From: Luminiphilus sp.
Lineage (GTDB): Bacteria > Pseudomonadota > Gammaproteobacteria > Pseudomonadales > Halieaceae
Direction of reading: 5' to 3'
Assembly (NCBI GenBank): GCA_028117185.1
Contig: JAOHHD010000007.1
Span: forward strand, 1-60,073
Length of the DNA: 60,073 nt
Below, piece after piece: positions 33,416-41,029 of this stretch (position 1 is its first letter; every line of letters starts with the position of its first letter). The position numbers and the translations under genes are program-made. A model generated the notes under the pieces. It searched no databases and was not told where the DNA came from. It saw only the letters and a program-made list of their open reading frames with translations.

Positions 33416-34576
33416 GTGAATTTTGAACTGAACGACGAGCAACAGGCTTATATCGCCAGTGCTAAAGCGTTCTCAGATAAAGCGCTTTTGCCGCATGCAG
33501 CGCAATGGGATGCTGAATCCATCTTCCCCAAGGAGACCTTGCGTGCAGCCGGTGAGCTGGGGTTTATGGGGATGTATACCCCAGAGTCTGCTGGCGGTTT
33601 GGGTATGGGTCGACTTGATGCCAGCCTCATCGTCGAAGAGCTCGCAAAAGGCTGCACCACCACCGCGGCTTTTTTGACGATTCACAATATGGCCACTGCC
33701 ATGATTGGTAAGTACTGTCAGGAGTCTGCAGTGGAAGCTTGGTGTCCCGCACTGGTAATGGGGGAAAAACTGGCGTCTTACTGCCTTACGGAGCCGGGTG
33801 CGGGTTCAGATGCGGGGAGTCTGCGTACCAGTGCGCAGCAAGACGGCGATGATTATGTGGTGAACGGTAGCAAGGTATTTATTTCTGGTGCCGGTGAAAC
33901 GGATGTACTCGTTGTCATGACCCGAACAGGTGATGCGGGGCCCAAAGGTATTACGGCTTTATTGATTCCCGCGGATGCTGAAGGGGTTCAATACGGCAAA
34001 AAAGAACACAAGATGGGGTGGAATGCGCAACCCACGCGAATGGTCACCTTTGATAATGTTCGTGTACCAATGAGCCATCGTCTTGGCGAAGAGGGTCAAG
34101 GGTTTGCTATCGCCATGGAAGGACTAGACGGCGGGCGCATCAATATTGCAACGTGTTCCGTCGGCACGGCGCAGCGTGCTATTGCGGATGCGACGGCGTA
34201 TGTCAAAGAGCGTAAGCAGTTCGATACGGCCGTCGCCGAATTTCAACATACGCAATTCAAGCTGGCAGATATGCTGACTGATCTGGTGGCGAGCCGGCAA
34301 ATGATTCGATTGGCAGCCAGTAAACTGGATAATAAAGACCCTCAGGCAACCACTTACTGTGCCATGGCCAAACGTTTTGCCACCGATGCAGGGTTCGCTA
34401 TTTGTAACGATGCCCTGCAGTTGCTGGGTGGTTATGGTTATATCAAGGAGTACCCGCTTGAGCGCTATGTGCGCGATACGAGGGTGCATCAAATACTCGA
34501 AGGTACTAATGAAATTATGCGCGTGATTGTCGGTCGAAAGTTATTGATGGACGGCGCACTGGAGATAATTCAATGA
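33416..34576 (+). CDS. Isobutyryl-CoA (acyl-CoA) dehydrogenase
   Basis: FAD acyl-CoA dehydrogenase of 386 residues; GTG start with a GGAGA site. Contains LTEPGAGSDAGSLRT in the middle, a C-terminal helical domain with QFDTAVAEFQ, and near the C terminus the catalytic glutamate in QILEGTNEIMR. Position as first gene of a valine pathway operon (then enoyl-CoA hydratase, 3-hydroxyisobutyryl-CoA hydrolase, 3-hydroxyisobutyrate dehydrogenase) makes isobutyryl-CoA dehydrogenase the likely role. Next start overlaps its stop (ATGA). Confidence 0.9.
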   Translation: MNFELNDEQQAYIASAKAFSDKALLPHAAQWDAESIFPKETLRAAGELGFMGMYTPESAGGLGMGRLDASLIVEELAKGCTTTAAFLTIHNMATAMIGKYCQESAVEAWCPALVMGEKLASYCLTEPGAGSDAGSLRTSAQQDGDDYVVNGSKVFISGAGETDVLVVMTRTGDAGPKGITALLIPADAEGVQYGKKEHKMGWNAQPTRMVTFDNVRVPMSHRLGEEGQGFAIAMEGLDGGRINIATCSVGTAQRAIADATAYVKERKQFDTAVAEFQHTQFKLADMLTDLVASRQMIRLAASKLDNKDPQATTYCAMAKRFATDAGFAICNDALQLLGGYGYIKEYPLERYVRDTRVHQILEGTNEIMRVIVGRKLLMDGALEIIQ

Positions 34577-35361
34577 GCATCAGTCCATCAGAAAAAATCA
34601 AAGTGTCGATCGAAGGCAGCATCGCCACGATAGTCATCGATAATCCAGCGGCGAACACTTGGGATCGTGAGAGTTTGCCAGCGCTTAAGCAGGTCATTGA
34701 GGCGCTGAATGCGGACCCAACCGTCTATGCATTGGTGCTGACTGGTGCCGGCGAGAAGTTCTTCTCCGCCGGTGCGGATCTCAACCAATTTGCTTCGGGT
34801 GATGCCGACGTCGCGCGTGCGGTGGGTGAGGCTTTTGGTGAAGCGTTTGAGACGCTGGCTGATTTCCGCGGTGTGTCGATTGCGGCCATCAACGGGTTTG
34901 CCATGGGTGGAGGACTGGAAGTTGCGCTTGCTTGTGACATCCGTATCGCTGAAGACCAGGCAGCGCTAGCACTGCCGGAAGCACGGGTGGGGCTCTTGCC
35001 CTGTGCAGGGGGCACCCAGCGCCTGACGCAGTTGGTCGGAGAGGGTTGGGCTAAACGAATCATTCTGTGCGGTGAGCGAATTGGCGCGCAACAGGCGCTG
35101 ACGCTTGGACTCGTCGAAGAAGTGGTACCTACCGGTGAGTCACTGGCAACGGCTACCGCACTGGCAGCCAAGGTGGGTAATCAATCTCCGTCCTCTGTGG
35201 CGGCATGTAAGCGGTTGATTCATTCTGCGCGCAATATAGCGATCGCGGATGGTCTGGCTGCTGAGCGCGATGAGTTTGTCGCATTGTTCTCCACCGAAGA
35301 TCAGCAGGAAGGCACCAATGCCTTTCTGGAAAAGCGCCAACCTGAGTGGAAAAATCAATGA
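34573..35361 (+). CDS. Enoyl-CoA hydratase (methacrylyl-CoA hydratase role)
   Basis: Crotonase-fold protein of 262 residues. The oxyanion-hole motifs FFSAGADLNQF and GFAMGGGLEVAL are present, as are the glutamates of the active site (LPEARVGLLP). ATG overlaps the previous stop by 4 bases. In the operon context it would hydrate methacrylyl-CoA to 3-hydroxyisobutyryl-CoA, though general enoyl-CoA hydratase activity cannot be excluded. Confidence 0.9.
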   Translation: MSISPSEKIKVSIEGSIATIVIDNPAANTWDRESLPALKQVIEALNADPTVYALVLTGAGEKFFSAGADLNQFASGDADVARAVGEAFGEAFETLADFRGVSIAAINGFAMGGGLEVALACDIRIAEDQAALALPEARVGLLPCAGGTQRLTQLVGEGWAKRIILCGERIGAQQALTLGLVEEVVPTGESLATATALAAKVGNQSPSSVAACKRLIHSARNIAIADGLAAERDEFVALFSTEDQQEGTNAFLEKRQPEWKNQ

Positions 35362-36464
35362 CTGATAGTGTATTGGTGACCGAGCATCCGGCAGGAGACC
35401 GGGTGATCGGGCAGCTGACGCTTAACGTCGAAAAAACCCTGAACTCGTTGACCCGAGACATGGTTGATGTGATTACTGATCGTCTTGAGGCTTGGGCAGA
35501 TGATGCCAATGTGGTCGCAGTGGTCATCGATGGTGCCGGCGAGAAGGCTTTTTGCGCAGGTGGGGACGTACAAGCATTGCGTCATTCCTCTTTGGAAACC
35601 CCCGGCGGCCCTTGTGATTACGCCGAGCACTTCTTTGCTCGCGAGTACCGCATGAATTATCTACTGCATACTTATGCGAAGCCCCTTATTTGTTGGGGTC
35701 ACGGTGTGGTTATGGGCGGCGGTCTGGGTATTCTCGCCGGATGTCGTTACCGCATTGTGAGTGAGCGCACGCGCATCGGTATGCCGGAGATCACCATTGC
35801 TTTGTTCCCCGATGTGGGCGGCAGTTGGTTCCTCAATCGCATGAAGGGGCACATTGGTCGATTTCTGGCACTCACGTCATCTCATATCAACGCGGCAGAC
35901 GCACTATTTTGCGGCTTGGGCAGTCACTTTCTGTCCCACGAGCAGAAGCCTGCGTTGTTGAGTCGCCTGACAGAACAGCACTGGAGTGCGAGTGCTGAGA
36001 GCAACCAAGCGCTCGTCACAGCGCTCTTGAATGACCTCACGCCGAGTGCAGTGCTGCCTGAAGGTCAGATAGAACCGCATTTGGAAACCATCAATGCGTG
36101 GATGTCGGGTAGCGACCTGATTGAGATTTATGAGCGAGTGGCGGCGTGGGAGGGTGACGATACTTGGCTATCGAAAGCCCAAAATGGCTTGCTGCAGGGT
36201 TCACCGCTGGCGGCGACCTGGATCTTTAAGCAGCTTAATCAGACTCAAGACGCCGGGTTACGTGAGGTCTTTGAGTCAGAATTAATTTTGGGCTGCAATA
36301 TCATGCGCCATCCAGAGTTTGCCGAGGGTGTTCGTGCACTGTTGGTAGACAAAGACCGCAACCCCGTTTGGGCCTACTCCGACCTACGGTCAGTGCCTGA
36401 TGATGTGGTAGATACTTTTTTTGTCGCGCCCGCAGATATGCCAGCGCTGGGATTACCGGAGTAA
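35358..36464 (+). CDS. 3-Hydroxyisobutyryl-CoA hydrolase
   Basis: Crotonase-superfamily thioesterase of about 368 residues, longer than a hydratase, as expected for HIBCH. The start at ATG 35358 overlaps the hydratase stop (TGA at 35359-35361); a longer GTG reading from 35346 is less likely. The family pattern AFCAGGDVQAL, GHGVVMGGGLGILAG and GMPEITIALFPDVGGSWFL is clear. It hydrolyses 3-hydroxyisobutyryl-CoA in valine breakdown, which the following dehydrogenase supports. Confidence 0.92.
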   Translation: MTDSVLVTEHPAGDRVIGQLTLNVEKTLNSLTRDMVDVITDRLEAWADDANVVAVVIDGAGEKAFCAGGDVQALRHSSLETPGGPCDYAEHFFAREYRMNYLLHTYAKPLICWGHGVVMGGGLGILAGCRYRIVSERTRIGMPEITIALFPDVGGSWFLNRMKGHIGRFLALTSSHINAADALFCGLGSHFLSHEQKPALLSRLTEQHWSASAESNQALVTALLNDLTPSAVLPEGQIEPHLETINAWMSGSDLIEIYERVAAWEGDDTWLSKAQNGLLQGSPLAATWIFKQLNQTQDAGLREVFESELILGCNIMRHPEFAEGVRALLVDKDRNPVWAYSDLRSVPDDVVDTFFVAPADMPALGLPE

Positions 36465-36467
36465 ATC

Positions 36468-37364
36468 ATGGCGCAAATCGCATTTTTAGGGCTCGGCAAT
36501 ATGGGTGGTCCCATGGCCAAAAATCTGATTGCTGCAGGACATACACTCACTGTCTTTGACCTGGTCGCAGAGGCATGTGCTGCGCTCGCTGCTGAAGGCG
36601 CTTCAGTCGCCACATCAGCGCTGGATGCCGTGTCGGATGCCGATGTGATTATCAGTATGTTACCGGCAGGCAAACACGTCGCGAGTACCTTTTTGGGCGA
36701 GACTGGTTTGCTGGCGCAGGTGCGAACTGAGACGTTGATACTGGACGCGAGCACGATCGATGCCTCCACCGCGCGTGAAGTCGGTGAAGCTGCCGCCGCA
36801 CGAGGGATCGACTTTATGGATACACCGGTTTCTGGTGGTGTGGCTGCGGCGACGGCTGGGACGCTTGCCTTTATGTGTGGTGGCAGTGCGCCTGCATTCG
36901 AACGGGCAAGGCTGATACTGGCTGGCATGGGGAGCGCCGAAAAGATTTTTCACGCTGGCCCCGCGGGTGCTGGGCAGGTCGCAAAAGCGGCAAACAATAT
37001 GCTCCTGGCAATCCATATGATTGGCACTTGTGAGGCGCTGTCGATGGGTGAGGCACATGGGCTAGATCCGGCAGTGCTGTCCAATATTATGAAAGCCAGT
37101 TCCGGTAACAATTGGTCGTTGCAGGTCTACAACCCATGGCCAGATGTCATGGAAGGCGTGCCCTCGAGCAACCAATACCGACCGGGATTTATGGTTGACC
37201 TCATGGTGAAGGATCTCGGTTTGGCGTGCGAGGTCGCAAAGAGCTGTGAATTAGATAACCAAATGGGGAAGCAGGCAATGGCGAGTTTCTCTGCTCACCA
37301 GGCCGAAGGTAATGGCGATCGAGATTTCTCATCCATATTAGAGTGGGTTAAAACTCAGCACTGA
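36468..37364 (+). CDS. mmsB: 3-Hydroxyisobutyrate dehydrogenase
   Basis: 298-residue NAD-dependent dehydrogenase oxidising 3-hydroxyisobutyrate to methylmalonate semialdehyde. The N-terminal motif FLGLGNMGGPMAKNL is the family signature. The substrate-site segment DTPVSGGVAAATAGTLAFM (shown in part) and the catalytic lysine region GQVAKAANNMLLA are in place. Starts 3 bases after the hydrolase stop. MmsA (methylmalonate semialdehyde dehydrogenase) is not in this operon, so the last step must come from elsewhere. Confidence 0.92.
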   Translation: MAQIAFLGLGNMGGPMAKNLIAAGHTLTVFDLVAEACAALAAEGASVATSALDAVSDADVIISMLPAGKHVASTFLGETGLLAQVRTETLILDASTIDASTAREVGEAAAARGIDFMDTPVSGGVAAATAGTLAFMCGGSAPAFERARLILAGMGSAEKIFHAGPAGAGQVAKAANNMLLAIHMIGTCEALSMGEAHGLDPAVLSNIMKASSGNNWSLQVYNPWPDVMEGVPSSNQYRPGFMVDLMVKDLGLACEVAKSCELDNQMGKQAMASFSAHQAEGNGDRDFSSILEWVKTQH

Positions 37365-37374
37365 GGAGGGTAAT

Positions 37375-38346
37375 TTGGAGTTAGATCGACCTTTCTTACG
37401 GTTACCCTACGACTTCGATGCTGCTCGTCTTAATGAGGAGGTGCAAGCCTTGTCGGAGTCGACTTGGCTGCCTCACCCGTCTGGGCTTGAGGGCAACAGT
37501 GCGGTACCGCTGGTTTCCATTAATGGCGAATTAAAAGATGGTTTTGATGGCCAGATGGCGCCGACTCCCCATCTACTTGACGCACCCTACTTGCTCCAGG
37601 TCGTCGCGAGCTTCAATGAAGTGGTGGCACGCAGCCGCCTCATGAGGCTGGCACCCGGCGCGGTGGTTCAAGAGCACGTCGATTTTAACTACCACTGGTA
37701 CAGCCGCGTGCGCATCCATGTGCCGATTATCACCGAGCCCGCCGTGCGGTTTTTTTGCGGGGCAGAGGAGATCCATATGGCAGCCGGGGAGGCGTGGTTA
37801 TTTGACTCATGGCGGCGGCATCGTGTTATTAACGGGAGCGCTGATCAGCGCATTCATCTGGTGATTGATATCGCGGGATCCGCCGCATTTTGGCAAACGG
37901 TGCGTCAGGTGCAACGAGCAGAAGCCCCGATGCGGCCTCAATCAAAACCCTTCGACCCTGATCTCAGGCCGGAGCTGATCACCGAGCGGTTTCCTTTTGC
38001 ACCGATTATGGCGCCGGGCGAAATGTCTGCCATTGTGGCTGAGCTGCTCGATGATTGTCGTGCCAATCCAGGCAATGACCCGCACATGCTCAATTATTAT
38101 CACGACGTATTGTTCGATTTGGTACACGACTGGCGCAGGCAATGGTCTCTGTACGGGCTGACACCTGAGGGCATCGTGGGTTACCAGCGTCTTTTGCAAC
38201 GGACGCGGTCAGCCCTGAAAGAAAACCCAAGGGTGTTGGTTACACAGTCAAATGGCGTCGGGATCAACCCCATTATTTTGCAGCGTATTTTAGGGGCCGC
38301 TCTGCAGCCACGACGTGCCACCGAGTTTGCTACGGGTCGTAGCTGA
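37375..38346 (+). CDS. Aspartyl/asparaginyl beta-hydroxylase-like Fe(II)/2-oxoglutarate protein
   Basis: 323 residues beginning at a TTG. The start is supported by a GAGGAGGG site at 37363-37370 that overlaps the mmsB stop, so it is coupled to the valine operon. The metal triad appears as EHVDFNYHW (HxD) and HRVINGSADQRIHLVID (second His), the double-stranded beta-helix pattern of the Asp_Arg_Hydrox family; an Arg for 2-oxoglutarate is probably in QRIH. A C-terminal helical part of about 120 residues is of unknown use. Substrate unknown; the TPR sulfotransferase and receptor genes next door suggest a shared modification function. It overlaps the minus-strand sulfotransferase by 17 bases. Confidence 0.78.
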   Translation: MELDRPFLRLPYDFDAARLNEEVQALSESTWLPHPSGLEGNSAVPLVSINGELKDGFDGQMAPTPHLLDAPYLLQVVASFNEVVARSRLMRLAPGAVVQEHVDFNYHWYSRVRIHVPIITEPAVRFFCGAEEIHMAAGEAWLFDSWRRHRVINGSADQRIHLVIDIAGSAAFWQTVRQVQRAEAPMRPQSKPFDPDLRPELITERFPFAPIMAPGEMSAIVAELLDDCRANPGNDPHMLNYYHDVLFDLVHDWRRQWSLYGLTPEGIVGYQRLLQRTRSALKENPRVLVTQSNGVGINPIILQRILGAALQPRRATEFATGRS

Positions 38347-38956
38347 ACGCCTCAAAGTCGTCGGCGTACATCTCGGTCAGTGTTTCTCGCAGTTCTCCAT
38401 CAAGGACTTCATGAGGTTGCCGGTGCTCGGAGCTATTTTTCCGTGACAGTGGCACCGCGGGCAGCGATAAAACAGTGCAAATATGATCACAATCGCTTTG
38501 TAGCGACTCATAGCGACCGATAAAGTCTAGCTTTATCGAGCCCGAGTGTTCACAGGTGAGCAAGGCGCTTTGGGTGGACACCAGCACCCGCTTACGAAAA
38601 GGAACACGTGTGAGTGCTCGCTTCATCCATGCAGTGGGATCGTCTTGGTAGCTGGGGTCGGTGCGGGCTAAAAAGGCACACACTGAGACAAATCGATCGA
38701 AAGGATGTCGCACGAAGGCAAAAGTAAAATACTGCGTTAGCGTCTCTGCGGGGATCACTCTCGCTAGTTGTCGATACGCCACATGCCCATGGTTGATGGC
38801 AGCGATTTCGGAGAGCGGCGACAATTGTTGGCCGTAGCGCATTTGTTGTTCCCAGTCCTCGGTACCCAGATGGGGTCGAAACACCTCTCGTATAGCGTGG
38901 GTGCCAGTTTTGGGAATGGCAAAGAATACGAATCGCTGAGAGTTGGAAAAAATCAT
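38330..38956 (-). CDS. Sulfotransferase family 2-like protein
   Basis: 208-residue cytoplasmic enzyme using PAPS as donor. The 5'-phosphosulfate-binding motif AIPKTGTHAIREVF is at about 13-26, with the 3'-phosphate segment RHPFDRFVS near 96 (arginine and serine). The overall layout matches the carbohydrate-sulfotransferase-like Sulfotransfer_2 family. Substrate unknown. It is 5 bases after the TPR sulfotransferase gene and thus co-transcribed with it. Confidence 0.85.
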   Translation of the reverse strand: MIFSNSQRFVFFAIPKTGTHAIREVFRPHLGTEDWEQQMRYGQQLSPLSEIAAINHGHVAYRQLARVIPAETLTQYFTFAFVRHPFDRFVSVCAFLARTDPSYQDDPTAWMKRALTRVPFRKRVLVSTQSALLTCEHSGSIKLDFIGRYESLQSDCDHICTVLSLPAVPLSRKNSSEHRQPHEVLDGELRETLTEMYADDFEAFSYDP

Positions 38957-38961
38957 GGGGC

Positions 38962-40965
38962 CTATGTCATCCCATAAGTCGACAGTATCTCATCGCCTAA
39001 CGCGGCTTTAAGTGGCTTGAGATGATGCTCAAAGTGTCGCCACTGGTCTAGCCCGGAGCGGTAGATGGGTTGCCTGACCTGCTCCGCGCTAGGTGTTCGG
39101 ATCGTGCGTTCCGTCTTGTGAAAATCTAAGCAGGCGTCTTCAAAAGGCAGTTCGCAGAAATCCAGAATCCGTTTGACTTGATCTTCAAGATTATCCACTA
39201 CGTCCTCGTGGTGAACCCGCAAAACGAAGCCTGGCAGTACCGTGTCCCAGTGTGCCATCAGTTGAGTGTATTGCTTGTAATAGCTGCCGATCTCGGTCAA
39301 GCCATATGAAAACTCTTGCCCTTCGCCCCAGAGTTGCTTGTAGCCACTGAAACAGCACGACATGGGGTGACGTCGCGCGTCGATAATTTTGGCGTTGGGG
39401 AGAATGAGCTTGATTAAACCGATATGGAAAAAGTTGTTCGGCATCTTGTCGATGAAGAAAGGGGCATCATCACGATAGACACGTGTTTGCTCTATGAACT
39501 GCTCGCCAAATTGCGTGAAGAGTTGTGTGTCTAGTTCCCCGAGTATTTTGGGATAGCGAGGTTCGGTGGCGCCCGCCTCGTCTCGACCTCGCAGTCGTTT
39601 AGCAAGATCCAAAATATTATGGAGTTCCATCGTGCCATCGACTTGCGAATGCGATGCCAAGATTTGCTCAAGCAGCGTGGATCCGGCTCTGGGTAGACCA
39701 ACGATGAAGATAGGATCGGGAGAATCTGTGCCGGTGGGCCCGAGGCGTTCAAATAATGCCTCGGTGCAGACGTCAATTTGTGCCGTGATGCGCTTCGACA
39801 ATTGCGCTGGATTAAAGTGTGTAGTGGGCAATTTCAGGGCGTTACCTCGAGCATAGTACTCGAATGCCGCATCGTATTGCTCGCTGTCTTCCAGCGCTTT
39901 CCCCAACGCAAAGCAAATTTGAATGCGATCAACGCCACCAATTGAGGCAGACTGCTCCAACGCCTTCATTTGTGCTATCTGTGAATCATCAAACCGATAG
40001 GACTTGGTATTGGCCAAACTCCAATAGGCGTCGCCATGGTCTGGCTTGATGCCAGCGCTCTCTTTAAATGCGGAGATAGCGGCGACTTTGTCTCCATTCG
40101 AATTATAGATATGACCTTGGCTGATAGGAATGAGGTGATCGCTGGGATGAGTTTGTCGCAGCTGCTGATACAGCTGATCAGCTTCCGCTGTTTGCCCAAC
40201 TGCAAAACAGGCTGCCGCGTAGGCCTTCTTTATTTGGTCGTCGTCCTGCGGTTGCTGACGCCATAACGTTGCGGCTAATTCATAGGCACTATGAAAGCGT
40301 TGACGCCGCATCATGACATGAAACAGCTGAATGGCGGCGGCAATATTGTCGGGCTCTAACTGATGCAGTGTCTCTAATAAAAATTGGGCTTCGTCCAATA
40401 TATTTTTGCGTGTCAGGACCTCTGACAACAATCGCATGCCTTCTGCGTGAGTCTTGTTGTCTCGTAAAAAGTATTTACACAGGCGCTCCGCATCGTTGAG
40501 CTGGTTTTGCGATAAGTAACTCATCACCGTTCTTAGTTCTTGCGGTAATGACTTGAGAAAGGCGATCTGCTGTTCCGAGATCTCTTGTTTTTCCGGGGCG
40601 AAACGTTGATGGAGCGGCGCAAGTAACTCCCAGCACGCGAGCAATGATCCGTCTAGCGCTACCGCTTTTTCAGCTGCCTCCAACGCTTTTTGAGGTAAAT
40701 TGATGCTGAGACAATTGACCGCGATTTCTTGATACGCCCGGGCCATATCGGGAAAGCGCGCGGTGAGATCCGAGAGCGTTTGTAGCGCTTTCGCGGCGTT
40801 GCTCGTTAGTCGATAACGCAGTGCACTCAAGTAGGCGAGGTTAGGATCACTTGCAAAGTCCACCAACAGCTCATCGATGAGCGCACCCGCCTCATCCAGC
40901 GCACCGTTGGCGAGCTTCGTTTGGATGGTTTCGAGTGCAGAAGATGGGGCGCGAGGGTGAGTCAT
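38962..40965 (-). CDS. TPR-repeat sulfotransferase
   Basis: About 667 residues from the ATG at 40965 (MTHPRAPSS); the frame extends to 40980 with a TTG. The N-terminal half (to about residue 390) is TPR-like helical repeats, for example ALEAAEKAVALDGSLLACW and AISAFKESAGIKPDHGDAYW. The C-terminal sulfotransferase domain starts with the PAPS motif FIVGLPRAGSTLLEQILASH, then RRHPMSCCFS and a C-terminal segment ending near YRSGLDQWRHFEHHL. Proteins of this build recur in marine gammaproteobacteria next to TonB receptors and may sulfate a carbohydrate or peptide; here that is inferred. Confidence 0.88.
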   Translation of the reverse strand: MTHPRAPSSALETIQTKLANGALDEAGALIDELLVDFASDPNLAYLSALRYRLTSNAAKALQTLSDLTARFPDMARAYQEIAVNCLSINLPQKALEAAEKAVALDGSLLACWELLAPLHQRFAPEKQEISEQQIAFLKSLPQELRTVMSYLSQNQLNDAERLCKYFLRDNKTHAEGMRLLSEVLTRKNILDEAQFLLETLHQLEPDNIAAAIQLFHVMMRRQRFHSAYELAATLWRQQPQDDDQIKKAYAAACFAVGQTAEADQLYQQLRQTHPSDHLIPISQGHIYNSNGDKVAAISAFKESAGIKPDHGDAYWSLANTKSYRFDDSQIAQMKALEQSASIGGVDRIQICFALGKALEDSEQYDAAFEYYARGNALKLPTTHFNPAQLSKRITAQIDVCTEALFERLGPTGTDSPDPIFIVGLPRAGSTLLEQILASHSQVDGTMELHNILDLAKRLRGRDEAGATEPRYPKILGELDTQLFTQFGEQFIEQTRVYRDDAPFFIDKMPNNFFHIGLIKLILPNAKIIDARRHPMSCCFSGYKQLWGEGQEFSYGLTEIGSYYKQYTQLMAHWDTVLPGFVLRVHHEDVVDNLEDQVKRILDFCELPFEDACLDFHKTERTIRTPSAEQVRQPIYRSGLDQWRHFEHHLKPLKAALGDEILSTYGMT

Positions 40966-40983
40966 CAAATTATATTCCAAAAA

Positions 40984-41009
40984 AAAGGGCGATCAGGTGA
41001 TCGCCCTTT
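40984..41009 (-). terminator. Terminator of the 41030-43861 TonB receptor gene
   Basis: On the minus strand the stem is AAAGGGCGATC/GATCGCCCTTT (11 bp; loop ACCT) followed by a run of T (complement of AAAAAA at 40981-40986). It is 21 bases beyond the receptor stop and before the sulfotransferase start, so the receptor has its own transcription end. Confidence 0.85.
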
Positions 41010-41029
41010 GATTATTGCTGCAGGCTTTC

